A stretch of 64,000 bases of DNA from Chelonoidis abingdonii (lineage: Eukaryota; Chordata; Testudines; Testudinidae): contig NC_133770.1 of assembly GCF_003597395.2 (NCBI RefSeq), positions 11,058,201 to 11,122,200 on the forward strand, read 5' to 3'. The position numbers and the translations under genes are program-made. The notes beneath the pieces were generated by a model, which had not been told where the DNA came from, searched no databases, and saw nothing but the letters and a program-made list of their open reading frames with translations. Below are positions 46,026 through 56,890 of the stretch, piece by piece. Positions within the stretch are counted from its first letter, which is position 1; every line of letters begins with the position of its first letter.

Positions 46026-46383
46026 CATGTCCCTGTCCCTTCTTTCATGTTACAATTGTTCTGGTAATAACCCACTTGATGAACAAACCCCATAGGATTT
46101 TTGGACGCTGCAGGGATCTTTAGCTTAGGTACGAGGAGTGTTGCTGCAGAGCAAATGGGGAAGCCAAAAAACACCCAAAAGGCGGGGGCAGGGGGGAAGA
46201 AAGAGAGACAGAGAAGCAATCAGCTTATCCATGAAAGTTATTTATTGCCAGGTAATAATCATGCAAAGGGAGCCAAACAAATAAAAGGGTGATAATATTA
46301 AATCTAACTTAAATTTGATTATAAAAGTCAGGTTTAGAAAACTATAACTGATCACACAAGTCAGGCTCAGAAGGCTACACCTG

Positions 46384-46400
46384 GAGAGAGAGAGAGAGAG
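46384..46400. repeat. (GA)n microsatellite
   Basis: Eight ga units within the LTR-like block. Confidence 0.85.
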
Positions 46401-47292
46401 GTAGGTTCTCACCACTCCACGAAGCTTGAATCAATTGGGATTCCCATGTGATGGTGGTAGCTGGGGGTCTGGAGTGCTGGAGACAGGCAGAGTCCCCAGC
46501 ACGATCAGTCAGGAGAAGATGAAGTCCCTATGGAAATGATGCAGATGTGGGATCCAGGCACCAGAGCACTTACTTGAACATGGGTAGGGGGTTTTGTAGG
46601 GAAAGAACAATGGTTCAAGGGAGACCACTAGAGTTGTTTATGTGTAAACTGATGGTGCAAGGGAGGATACCAAAGTTGTTTTGTTCAGGCTAGACATGGG
46701 AGCTGATGATTCCTGGCTATGGGTGGTGCTCCTTTGACGGAGCTCACAATGCAATTAGGCAGCTTCAGTATTTTGGATACCAGTAAAGAACTTATTACTT
46801 GAATTGGTCTGATAACTACTGAGCTGGGTGTGTGCAGGTGTGGATTAATTAACATCTAGAGCAGAGATCCCCCATCATGCACTGCTTCCCTGCTTTTCTG
46901 GTCCCAGAGTTCCATGCGGTTCTTGCCTTGGAATCTCTCTTCTCCATTCTGTATGCTAATGAGGATGCCTCCCTGTCCCATCTTTGATTCAAATGAGGCT
47001 AGGGGAGTTTCCTTAATCATGTTGCCCCTATCTGGAGGGGTTTAGGTGTGTCTCCCACTGCCTTTTCATTGGTTTTTGTAAGTCTCTCTTCTGATCGGCT
47101 TTGGTTCAAGCAGAGACTGCAGGGGGGAAGTCTTTCGTGAGTCAGACAGGATGGGTACTGCGCTCTGGTTCCCTAAGAACACAGAGCTGACAGGTAACAA
47201 CTCCCATATTTTCATACCTATCACAATCTGGCCCACAGTTTCTTTCTGGTTGGTCTGAAGTATGAGCAGATCAAACAACTCAATCAATAACT

Positions 47293-47660
47293 GGGGTGAT
47301 TTAGTCTGCAGAAGAGAAGAATGAGGGGGGATTTGATAGCAGCTTTCAAATACCTGAAGCTAGGCTGTTCTCAGTGGCGGCAGATGACAGAATGAGAAGC
47401 AATGGTCTCAAGTTGCAGTGGGGGAGGTCTAGGTTGGATACTAGGAAACACTATTTCACTGGGAGGGTGGTGAAGCACTAGAATGGGTTCCCTAGGGAGG
47501 TGGTGGAACTCCATCCTTAGAGGTTTTTAAGACCCTGATTGACAAAGCCCTGGCTCAGATGATTCAGTTGGTGCTGGTCCAGTTTTGAGCAGGGGGTTGG
47601 ACTAGACAACCTCCTGAGGTCTCTTCCAACTCTAATCTTCTATGATTTTATGATCCTATT
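47293..47660 (+). mobile_element. CR1 LINE 3' end
   Basis: Reads gatttagtctgcagaagaga, tcaagttgcagtgggggagg, ttttgagcagggggttggac, and ends cttctatgattttatgatcc. This is the typical final 370 bases of a CR1 copy, 5'-truncated and moderately diverged. Confidence 0.88.
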
Positions 47661-48860
47661 AATATAAGGGGGGAGAGAGGGCAACTACTTTCCAATCTCA
47701 GTTGTTGCAATTCATCCTTGAATCATTGCGTATAGTATCAACTGTCATTTACACTTGCATTTAATCTTGGACCTTGACAAACCATCTTTTTTCACTTGAT
47801 TCTGGGTCAGAAATAGGGAAACTGAGTCTCAGTTCAGTGACTTTAACAAGACCATCCTTTCACCCATCCTCCCTGACCAATATTGCCTTCTCACTGCAGG
47901 TGTGAAATGCATGCCAACCAAGTGTCCGAAGAGATTACTCAGAGGCAGGGAAGACTGTTAATGAGAGGTGGAGTTAGGCCTGCTGCACGTTCAACATCTT
48001 ACAGATGCCAAGTGAGACAATGGGTGAGAAAGAAAGTGTACACATTAGCATCAAATCTACATGAATCGCCTGCATGGCCAATTATTTCAAAGGTTGCTGG
48101 CTATTTTTGTCCTGCTTTTCTTCAATAGATCCTTGAATCCCTGGTGTGCAAAATACATCATGTTTTATTCATAGCCCAGCTAGAGTCCATCACACAAACA
48201 ATAATTGGTCTACTTCCATAGTTCCCTCTGTCTCTTTAGACCACTGAATAGTTTAGTATGTAAGCAACACAAAAGAAAGAAATTCTTCCTGTGGCAGTTT
48301 CAAATCTTATTAAATGTCTTTTTAATTATACTTATTCTATCCCTGCTGCTCTTCCACTATAATAAACCCTCCACTGCTGGTAGATTGAACAAAACAAGCC
48401 ATGAACTAGGAAGAAATACTTCAGTCCCTGATACAATTCTCACTGCCATCTATTAATTAGTGGACACCAGAATAGCTGCTTTCACTGGTCTGGAATTAGA
48501 ATTATGGTCACAATTGATAGTTACATCCACTTTAACACAACCTGCAGAAGTAACCTACTAATCACCTGATCATCTCAACCTGAATTAAGGTAGTGACATT
48601 TCCAAGAAAAGCTTTGAGGATGTGGGCCCAAGTCAGACCTGTCTGAAAGGCCATAATCATTTATCTTTTGTGTTACTATGTTGCACTAAGAATAAACTAA
48701 AAATACAGCAGTGTGGAAAGACTAGGATTGCTTTGATTTCAGCATGTTAACTGCCATAGTCCACTTACATTTCATTTAGTTTACAGATTAATTTCTGTAT
48801 CAAGAGCAGAGAACATTTTTAACAGTGAGATTAATAAACCAAGGGAATATTTATTGCTTT
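47661..48860. other. no gene seen
   Basis: Anonymous AT-rich sequence. Frames of 81-83 codons lack motifs. Confidence 0.55.
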
Positions 48861-48864
48861 ATCA

Positions 48865-48985
48865 TTGTATTATAATAGTGCCTAGAGAACCCAACTGAGA
48901 GGGCCCCATTGTGGAAGGCACCATACAAACACAGTTTAATGAGCAATGATTCTTACCCAAAAGTTTGTAGTCTAAATATTGTGGT
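48865..48985 (+). mobile_element. MIR/CORE-SINE-like repeat
   Basis: taatagtgcctagagaaccc, then gggccccattgtggaagg, then caccatacaaacacag and tttgtagtctaaat. Same family as 14575-14720 and 25375-25510. Confidence 0.65.
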
Positions 48986-49099
48986 CAGTTCTCCATCCTT
49001 TAGTCTTTAAATCAGGAATGGACGTTTTGTTTCTTTTTTCTAAAAGAGACATGCTTAGTGTCAACCACAAGTTATGGACACAGTGGATAAATTCTATGA

Positions 49100-49165
49100 C
49101 TTGTGCTATGCAGAAGGTCAGATTAGATAATCTTAGTGGTACTTTTTGACCTTAAAATCTGAGTG
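49100..49165 (+). mobile_element. short CR1 3' tail
   Basis: aggtcagattagataatc followed by tttgaccttaaaatctga is a diverged CR1 tail of the gacttga-tgatc type. Only the terminal 65 bases are recognisable. Confidence 0.5.
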
Positions 49166-49299
49166 GCAGCCATGAAAAGTCAGCATTTGTCAACATTTAA
49201 CACTGAGTGATATATGAGGTGCCCTGGTTTCCATCTACGTTCAGAATAGAAAGCAACAGGAGGTCAGCCTAGTTGATAAAATGGTCCTGTCATCACCTG

Positions 49300-49574
49300 T
49301 TGTTGTGATCTTTCTAGGAGTCTCAGTTTCTGTCTCCTGGTCTTTCTTGGAGGTGGCCTGGTGCAGGGCTGTCGCCCCTTTGCTATCTCAGGCCTTTCTG
49401 CCTCCCTCTCAGTTCCCTCCCCTTTATAGCACATCCTGTTTTCTCTAGTGGTCGCAGCTGTGGGTGCCTGTCTCCATGACCCTCAGTTATGGCAGGTGCA
49501 TGGAACGGTGAGCAGGTGAGACTCTCCTCTCCCTTCTGCCTATGTTCAATACAGGGTTTGTAAACCTCATTACA
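49300..49574 (-). repeat. 3' LTR of the Gmr1-type element
   Basis: On the minus strand it begins tgtaatgaggtttacaaacc, right after the polypurine tract. It aligns with 53300-53406 through aggtgcatgga, gagactctcctctccctt and ctgcctatgttcaatacagg. The distal end (low coordinate) is uncertain; tgttgttgtgatc at 49298 is a candidate for the TG...CA terminus. Confidence 0.65.
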
Positions 49575-49599
49575 CATCCTCCCTCACAAGGTCTAGGCC

Positions 49600-51850
49600 T
49601 GGCCTTGGTGGCGAAGGCTACTTCCTTGGACAGAAAATCAGCATTGTGATGCAAACTTCCTGCCCTCTGCTGTATCCAAAAGGCATGTGGTGGTAATAAC
49701 AGGTACCATTTCATCATCTTTGGATTCATCACTTTTATCCCATTTAGCCAGCACAAGGGGGCATGATCAGTAACTAATGTGAACTCATTTCTTAAGAGAT
49801 AGTGTCACCGGCTTTCTATTGCCCCTTTGGCAGCCGAGCCTTCCTTTTCTTTCCCTGAGTATACTTTCTCGTGGGGGAAGGGTTTCCAGATGATATGTAC
49901 AATCAGGTGTTCTTCTCCAACTTACTTCTTGAGAAAGGACTGCCCCTAGTCCTACCTCTGATGCATCTGTTTCCAGTAGGAATTCCATTTCAAAGTTCAG
50001 GCTCTACAGCACTGGGTATCTGCAGAGTATGGCCTTGAGATTTTGAAAGGCAATTTCTAAGACGGGCATCCACAACACCCATATTGGGGTGGAGACCCTA
50101 GTTAGGTCAGATAGCAGGGCTGCTATGGTGGCAGAATGAGGCATGAACTGTCAATAGTAGCCAGCTAAGTCTAGGAAGGCACTCACTTGTCTTTTGGTCA
50201 TGGGGTTCTTGTATGCGTATAAGGCATGGACTTCATCCACCAAGGGGTGGACATGTCCTCCACCGACTGTGTGGTCCAGCTAACAGTCTTCTTCCTTACC
50301 CATTGCACATTTCACAGGATTTCCCATTAATTTGGCTTCTCTCAATGATCAGAGAACTGCAGCTACTTTGTACTAATGAAAGTCCTAATCCTTGTTATGT
50401 CTGCCAAGTATGTCACCACATATTGATTATGCTGTTGGAGTAACTGGTCCATGAAATGCTGAAAATGTTACACTATCCTGTGTAACAAAAAGGGCTTTGT
50501 CTTAAAATGAAATAGGCTGAGTGGCATAGAAAAGGTTATCTTCTCCTGTTTATCTGGGATCAAGGGGATCTGCCAGTACCCCTTCATCAAATGCAGAGTG
50601 GTTATGTATTGGGCTTCTTCCAGTCAGTCTAAGAGTTCATTCAGTTCATTCTAAGGCCTGGTCTACACTGGGGGTGGGGTGGAGGATTGATCTAAGATAC
50701 GCAACTTCAGCTATAAGAATAACGTAGCTGAAGTCGATGTATCTTAGATTGACTTAGAATCACTTACTTCACATCCTCGTGGCACGGGATCAACAGCTGC
50801 CGCTCCCCTGTCAACTCAGCTTCCACCTCTTGCTGTGGTGGAGTTCTGGAGTTGACGGTAGAGCAATCGGGGATCAATTTATCCGCATTTGCACTAGATG
50901 CAATAAATCGATCCCCGATAGATCCATCACTATCCGATAGTGTAGACGTACCCAAAGAGTGAGTCTTGGTGTAGGAATCAAAGTCTGAGATTGCATTCAC
51001 GTTTCAGAAATCTATGCAGAAACACAGTGAGCCATTTGGCTTTGGGACAAGCAAGATAAGACTCCTCCTGTCACTTCAGGATTCTCCTATCACTCCTAGT
51101 TCTAACATGGTCCTGTTCTCTTTCTCGATGGCCCCTTCAGTTTGTTGGGGATTGGCTAAAGCCCTTCTCATTTTACTTTACCAGGTTCTGTACTAATTTG
51201 ATGTTGTGCCAGGGACGTCTACCCGGGAAGAGCTGAGACTACCTGTGGAAAAGAGACCACCAGTTGGAGTGCCCGTTCCTTTTGCTTTTGGTTTAAGTTC
51301 TTTCCACGGGGCACTGAGATTTCTTTTAGGCAGTCATTAATTTGGGGTCCTGGTTCCAATTCCTCAGGTTATGGTGTTATGAAGAGATTTTCCTTGGCTT
51401 TCTAGGGCTTCTGGTAAATTTGTTGTTCCTTTTTCTTCCCTGATTGTCTCATTAAGTTGTCCACAGACCCTACTTTCTTTATCACCTTGTAAGGGCCTTA
51501 CCACTCAGCCATTACCCTTGATTCCAAACTTGGAAGAAGTAACAGGCCTCTTTTGCCCATCTGGAAGACATACATCCATGCCCCTTTATTATACTGTTGT
51601 TGTTGTTGGTATTGTTCCTGTGCTTCTTTGAGATTGTCTCTAGCGTACGTCCGCAGAGCCTCCAGTCTCTTACATAACTTTAAAACATACTGCAGTATAT
51701 TTTCAGCTCAGTGTGCCTGGCTTTCTCAGGTTTCCCATACCAGGTCGAGTACACCACTTGGCTGTTGTCCACATAGCAGTTTAAAGGGTAAAAACCCAGT
51801 TGAGGGTGTCTTCTTAAGGCTCTTGTGTTAGGGTCTGGAGACCTGCATAT
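49600..51850 (-). pseudogene. pol remnant: integrase C-terminus, RT and RNase H
   Basis: Minus-strand translation shows, 5' to 3': an integrase tail with NLKEAQEQYQQQQQYNKGA and the GPY/F-type module GPYKVIKKVG (51470-51505); the RT entry region TEPGK; RT motif KGYWQIPL (about 50563-50586); a degenerate catalytic box YLADI (about 50396-50411) where YxDD is expected; RNase H with TDASEVGLGAVLSQ (about 49930-49972); and the closing HHNADFLS (about 49640-49663). These give order INT-RT-RH. Stop codons and frameshifts are frequent, and a MITE (50655-50953) separates the early RT from KGYWQIPL. No product could be made. Confidence 0.85.
50655..50953. mobile_element. hairpin-rich MITE family A, copy 2, nested in RT
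   Basis: Ends ggcctggtctacactggg and tagtgtagacgtaccca. It carries the ttcagcta...tagctgaa hairpin (50707-50733) and the aatttatccgcatttgcact/aataaatcgatccccgat palindrome (50876-50922). It interrupts the RT reading path of the Gmr1-type element, so it is younger than that insertion. Confidence 0.88.
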
Positions 51851-51964
51851 TGTTAGTTCTGTGGAGAGTCGTTAAGGCTGCTAAGTTGTTACTGCTGCCA
51901 ATGTTGGTGATTTTGGAGCTTTGAGGTTAGCTGTATTGGCAGACTGTACAGCATGTTAATTTAG

Positions 51965-52640
51965 CAGACCTTGATGTTACTTATAAAGAAAGACCCCAGG
52001 CTCAGTCCCGTGGTGATGGCGCTTAGCCAGGGTTTATTGTTAGCAAAGCACAGTACTAATGCCCTCTTTAGTGCATCACAGGGACACTAACACAAGTATG
52101 CCCGTGACAAGGTAAAGGCAAACATGACAAGGTAAAAGCATACAACCAGGACACCAGGTTGCTTTCCCCTTAACAAGTACAAAGATGCTTTTTTTATTTT
52201 TTTCTAAATACATTGATATAAACAAGTTACATACTACACTTCAGATGTTGTTAGTTACTATTTTTATTTCTGTATATACTAGATTGAGTAAACTATTTTT
52301 ATTTTTTATTTTGTTATTTTTTTATTTTAAGAACCACCAGTATGTTTCTATACTATTTTTAAAGAATGTTTTTCTGTAGTTACTTTATAGATTTGGCTTT
52401 TTTTTTTTTTTTTTTTTGGTCAGGAATGTGCTTACTTGGTTAGCCAATACGTGCTATGTTACTGTTTTGCCAAGGCCAGGCCTACTCTGGTTCACAGCCT
52501 TTGACTGACACAGTTAGTTATGCCTAGTGCTCCAGCAAGGCTTATACTGCATACTTTCATGTGGTCTTAGTTCCCATCAACAGTCAGTCTTATTGCCATG
52601 CTGAGATACCATAAAATATCTCCATGGATGCATTTAATAG
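51965..52640 (-). mobile_element. LTR-like insertion between gag and integrase
   Basis: The segment separates recognisable gag from the integrase tail, where protease and integrase core should be. On the minus strand it has an aacaataaaccctggctaag string (polyadenylation-like aataaa, plus strand 52030-52036) followed by ctgagcctggggtctttctt. That arrangement fits the R/U5 end of an LTR. The A/T-rich middle includes a 22-23-base T run (52399-52421). Ends and target duplication are not resolved. It may be two elements. Confidence 0.45.
52399..52421. repeat. poly(T) tract
   Basis: An uninterrupted T run of about 22-23 bases. It could be the poly(A) of a minus-strand retroposed sequence or part of the LTR-like insertion. 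Confidence 0.85.
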
Positions 52641-52654
52641 GGATTTCCCCTTTC

Positions 52655-53250
52655 TCACATTCTCCTACTCTTTGAGTCTCCATTTGCGGACACATGTCTG
52701 TTCACATCCCGATTCCACAAGGTCCAGTGTCGTCTGACTATCGACCTGAATTGTGAGTTTCCCTGGGCTTTTTTCTGGGCCCTATTCTCTCCTGTCCAGA
52801 CTTGTCTGAAGTTATATTCCATGCAGGGGCAGTCATGAAATCTATGCTCCTGTTGTCCACAAGAATAACAGTCTATCACATCTTTCCCTTGTTTTCCAGT
52901 GGCTGAGTCACCCGCTTTCTGAGATTCACTGGGTCCTTGTTCTTGAGTAGACACGGGGTATGAATCTTGTGGGGCACTTAAAGTTGTGGGCCTATTGTCT
53001 TGGGGAAATCTTACCCATGGACTGCGAGGTGCTCGCCTACCCCCATCCTGTCCATCAACCAGTCAGCTGCTTGGATTTGCTTGGGATTTACCCACAAGGG
53101 GCCACCACCCCTGTCTCCCTGGTCCATTTCCTTCTGCTGTGTATATGGAGCCGTTACGTCCTCAGCAGAGGGTCACCGAATGGTTTGAATGGCCATATTG
53201 TCCTTCATGAGGTGTTTGGCCTCAGCTAGGGTTAACGGTCGGTGTCTACA
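52655..53250 (-). pseudogene. gag remnant with CCHC zinc knuckle
   Basis: The minus strand contains CYSCGQQEHRFHDC, a perfect C-x2-C-x4-H-x4-C zinc knuckle (52829-52870), within an open stretch of 99 codons (52655-52954). Such knuckles bind packaged RNA in nucleocapsid proteins. Upstream minus-strand sequence (53000-53230) reads as further gag-like protein (for example PKQIQAADWLMDRM) with stops. Lies 5' of the pol remnant and 3' of the 5' LTR, as expected. Not functional. Confidence 0.75.
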
Positions 53251-53264
53251 AACCCAGTACTAGT

Positions 53265-53406
53265 TCTGCCACCCCAAGCCTGTCTCAAGAACTGGCAATT
53301 CTGATAGGTGCATGGAGGTTGTGATAAAGCTGCTTGCCTGTAAGCAGGAGAGATTCTCCTCTCCTTTCTGCCTATGCTCAGTATGGGGTTTGTAAATCTC
53401 ATTACA
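53265..53406 (-). repeat. 5' LTR (part) of the Gmr1-type element
   Basis: Begins on the minus strand with tgtaatgagatttacaaacc and aligns with the 3' LTR over at least 100 bases. The gap near 53315-53345 indicates an indel. The divergence between LTRs shows an old insertion. Confidence 0.6.
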
Positions 53407-53790
53407 GGACCCTTCTGGCCTTAAACTCAATGAAACTATTTCAGTTAGCCTGAAAGAGCTGGACAATACTGCAGAACATTCCCCACAAATGCTTTTTGGA
53501 AGTTCTTGTAATTAATTTGATTTAACTGTGCTCACTACCCCCTTTTGCATTTACTTTCCACAAATACATTTCTGGGGCAGGGGAGGAGGTAAGGAATTCA
53601 CTGTTTTGACAAATGTTTCAAGTGATTATTTCACAATATTCACAAATTTTGAATTCATAATGGCAAGTATCCACACCAGAAATCTATTAAAAGGAGCCAT
53701 GCTCATCCAATCAGAAGCATGCCGTGTGACCTGTGTTCAATCAGAAGCATTTGAATTTCAGAGGCTTGCAATGATTTGTTCATAACAGCT

Positions 53791-53847
53791 GCAGCGGCAC
53801 AGCAGCCAGCAAACAGAGCTGCTAACAGGGGAGTTTCAGAGGGAGTT
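53791..53847 (+). repeat. 57-bp direct repeat, copy 1
   Basis: Begins gcagcggcacagcagccagc and ends cagagggagtt. Identical over all 57 bases to 54014-54070, 223 bases downstream. Sequence diverges completely on both sides of the match. Confidence 0.95.
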
Positions 53848-53954
53848 CTGTTGGAGGAGCAGGTTTTTGTAGTTTGTAGTTTGTGGAGTGTATTGCGTAG
53901 TTTGTGTGTGTGTGGAGGCTGCTAGGGGCCGTGTGCTGGGAGAGCGGCTGAGCC

Positions 53955-54013
53955 CTGATTGGGGGGCGGGGCTTACCTGATTAGGGGTCCTATAAAGTTA
54001 GCCAGCCAGTCAG
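53955..54013 (+). promoter_or_regulatory. candidate promoter: inverted CCAAT, GC box, TATA
   Basis: Within 45 bases lie ctgattgg (inverted CCAAT), ggggcggggc (GC box) and cctataaag (TATA box, tataaa at 53991-53996). A start about 25-30 bases downstream of the TATA would fall at the start of the second 57-bp repeat. The GC-rich local composition contrasts with the AT-rich flanks. It is probably the U3/R part of an LTR or another retroelement promoter; a host promoter is the alternative. Confidence 0.6.
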
Positions 54014-54070
54014 GCAGCGGCACAGCAGCCAGCAAACAGAGCTGCTAACAGGGGAGTTTCAGAGGGAGTT
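54014..54070 (+). repeat. 57-bp direct repeat, copy 2
   Basis: Perfect match to 53791-53847. Lies immediately downstream of the TATA box, where an R region or first exon would begin. Confidence 0.95.
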
Positions 54071-54218
54071 TCCAGGGGGAGGATGCAGGGGAGGCTAAGA
54101 CAGAGGAACCAACAAGCTTGACAAGGTAGCGGGCGGTGGTCTGCCAGCGGCCTGGTGCCTGTTGGAGGTCCGTGCTGTGTTGTGTGCCTTCGACTGCCAG
54201 GCACGAAGTGAGAAGGCC

Positions 54219-54296
54219 ATGACTGATACAGAGGCAGCAGTGAAAGACACAATGAGGATGACTGGATGTGGAAGCTGCGGCATGTACGACTTGTGA
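54219..54296 (+). CDS. 25-codon ORF downstream of the candidate promoter
   Basis: ATG at 54219 opens a 25-residue frame ending TGA 54294-54296, beginning MTDTEAAVKDTM and ending with a CGSCGMYDL tail. About 33 bases after the stop is a strong splice-donor-like gag|gtaaga (gt at 54330-54331). The layout TATA, leader, short ORF, donor resembles the 5' leader of an LTR element or a first exon. Whether it is translated is unknown. The sequence may be a short uORF or the start of a longer, spliced product. I do not recognise the peptide. Confidence 0.3.
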   Translation: MTDTEAAVKDTMRMTGCGSCGMYDL

Positions 54297-54339
54297 CTTT
54301 GCTGAGAACTGCGGTATCCTCAGTTTGAGGTAAGATTTT

Positions 54340-56890
54340 TGAGTCTCTGATTTTGATGCTGGGCTTCAGTGGGACTACACCCAACACTATTGTTTTTGAT
54401 AGAAAGTTGAAGCTGCTTTGGCACTTTTAGGTTACGGCTTTGTGTTCTTATTTTACTTTCTGGTTCGGTAAATAATCTGGTATAAAATATATGTTCTGTC
54501 GGCCTTTTTTTCCCTCATATTTCATTTATCATGTATTCGTTGATGTACACCATAAACTGGTGACCAGTGTAATTTCCTTATGATTCTACTATTTTGTCAT
54601 GCAAACATCTCATTCTGCTGATTTAACTGGCATCACCACACTTTCATGTGTGGCTCATTTCTGTATCTCATGTATGAGTGTGTGGTGTATTGTTACGGTG
54701 CAATTAGAGATTTGTTTATGAATTTGGGATGAGATGCATATGAGTGCGTTATGCAGTTCATCCAAAGATGCAATACACTTCTACCACATTTTCCCTATCG
54801 TGTGACAGGTGTTCCCAAAGCTGTTTTGGAATCTTTTAGAGAGTATAAGTTGTTCTTGGTGCAGATTTTCAAGCCCTTTCACCTGAATGTTTAGTTACAT
54901 TAGTGCAATGGTACTTCAGGGGAAGAAATTCATAATAATACATTTTACGAATGCTTAAAATTGTCCTAAACAGTTTTCTGCATAATGGTCTATATTTACC
55001 TGTGGAGTATACTAAACAAACTGAGCACACAATGGCAACAATTTTCTTAATATTCCAAATTAAAAACAAATTTCATTCAGCTTTGTTCATGCTCTTTGTG
55101 TTCACTTTCTTTGAACTTTCAACTTTGCTAGCACAGATCAAGAAAGTGATGACTTTAAATTGGTATGTTTATTGTACTTGTTTGTTCATTATATGGTTTA
55201 TATATAATCTTAGGGTGATGTTTTGAACCAGTGGCTTTTGTAACTTAGTGAACCAATTTGAAAATAATTTGCATTAAATGCTCAAAAGGATTTGCGTCAG
55301 ATTTTCTACACTTATTGTGAATAATTTTTATTTTGACTTCTCTAATTTTTATTGTTGTGAACATGTCCAAAGCAGAAACAAAGATGGATTTGTCATAATA
55401 ATTATTTGTTCAGATCCACCACATTGATGGTGATGTGATCAGTAAGTAAGTGTTTTAATGCAAATAATAATTGGTGCGATTATGTATTATGACCTTCTAA
55501 TCACTATTATCCCCGGCTGACTACTTTGACATTCCAAACTAAAACAAAATTGGAGAGCCACAATTACAACAATCCTGTCACAAAGAGTTAATTATTTCCA
55601 TCAAATATAATACGGGATTTTAAAAATTTGTTCTCATCTTTAGAATCTTGGACTTGTTTTAGACCTGATATTTGGCTCAGCTTGGAATGTGGTGTGGGGC
55701 TTATAAATGTTAAATAGATTAAATTAAGATCTTGGACCTCTCAGAGGCTCTGTGTATAGTGGGATGGGACTCCATTCACCTTCCAACAGATCATGTATTT
55801 TGTACTCTGCAGGTTCACAAGATATCATACCTTAAGCTAATGTCCCTGGTTAATAAACCTGCATTTATCATTTTGACATTACCATTTGACCTCAAACCTA
55901 CACTTTGCCCTTATAGACAGTCCTGGCTTGCAAAACTCAAGGAGGCGTGCACAGACAGAGGTCTCCTGCTGCTTCACAGGCAGGATAGGGCACCTTTTCT
56001 TTCTTATTTTGTCTTCTCTAAGGCTTTTACATGAGACTAGGCAATGGCTTGTCGTAAGGGTACAATTAACTTTTCTCTAAAAACTGGCATTAAAGAATGG
56101 TATTTGTGTATATAAGATGTGATGGAATTACTCTATAATTAGGCTGTCTTCATGAATCAGTTGTTATTTTACTCGTGCTTTAGTTGTGTTGTGGCACTTT
56201 TCAGATAATAGATGCAAGTTCTATGCACCACAGAGTTAGGTTAATTGTAATGTTCATTGGCCATGTGCCACAAGTTCCTTTATGGCCTGAATCCTGCAAG
56301 GGAACAGTTGGTATAAGAGTTCATCCTAAATCTTTGTAGGAATTAGATATAAACAGTACAGGAAGGAAATTTGGAATGAAAATTCCTGTGAGATATATGG
56401 ATTTAGCCTGTGGGATAGATATATCTAGCTCCTTTTCATCAGTAATTCAGGATTTCAGTAGGTCATTCTTATTCCATTTTAAATGTGGGGAGCTGAGGGA
56501 CATAGAGGTTAAAGTTACTTGCTAAGTTCACCTAGTGGCAGTGGCAGGCCAGCTCGAATTGAGGTCTTCTGGGTCCAGTGACGCTAGCAGACACGTCTCT
56601 GGAGAAGTGTTTTGGTAAAATAAACTTTGGAATGTCTGGACTTTGAGTGTATATTGTCAATTGTGCAACTCTGTTGCACAACAATATTTTTTTCTATTTC
56701 AATTTTAGTGGTTTTATTTTTAGGACTTTCCACAGTTCTTTGGTTGGTATTCTTCAAGCTTACAATTTAAGTGGAGCTTGGCTTTCTTGATCATTTCTTG
56801 GTTCCCCGTCTTGGCGTTGTAACTATTTTATAAGCTGAAATTTCATTCCCTTGAGAGGCATGCACAGTTTCATGCTGTAGCATTTTCGAG
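54340..56890. other. no gene seen
   Basis: AT-rich, unique-looking DNA. Frames up to 100 codons (for example 54951-55226, 55732-56034) have no recognised domain, and no conserved splice or promoter signals stand out. Confidence 0.55.

Larger units (their letters stand above)
45560..47250 (-). mobile_element. probable LTR-element-derived block, reverse orientation
   Basis: The block holds three imperfect tandem segments (about 45846-46025) sharing ggctgggttgagc, gcacctccaagc and ccttatatgtccc. It then has a purine-rich gggggcaggggggaagaaag run (46181-46200) and a ttatttattgccaggtaata segment. Repeated promoter-like segments and a purine run are common in LTRs and their flanks. I recall similar wording from turtle LTRs. 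No coding remains are identified, and both ends are uncertain. Confidence 0.4.
49300..53406 (-). mobile_element. Ty3/Gypsy-type LTR retrotransposon with integrase before RT (Gmr1-type order)
   Basis: Reading the minus strand from 53406 to 49300: a 5' LTR starting tgtaatgagattta, gag with a CCHC zinc knuckle, an interrupted region, the integrase C-terminal part (51440-51850), reverse transcriptase (50200-51420), RNase H (49630-49990), a polypurine tract gtgagggaggatg (49575-49587) and a 3' LTR starting tgtaatgaggttta. In ordinary Ty3/Gypsy elements integrase follows RNase H. Here RNase H is directly followed by the polypurine tract, and integrase sequence lies upstream of RT. That order is known for the Gmr1 group of vertebrate Gypsy-like elements. 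The copy is dead, with many stops, a hAT MITE inside RT and an LTR-like insertion between gag and integrase. Confidence 0.8.

Noticed and set aside
49383..49577. Separate small gene related to the frame at 53260-53466
   Set aside because: The similarity of the two frames is due to the paired LTRs of the Gmr1-type element.
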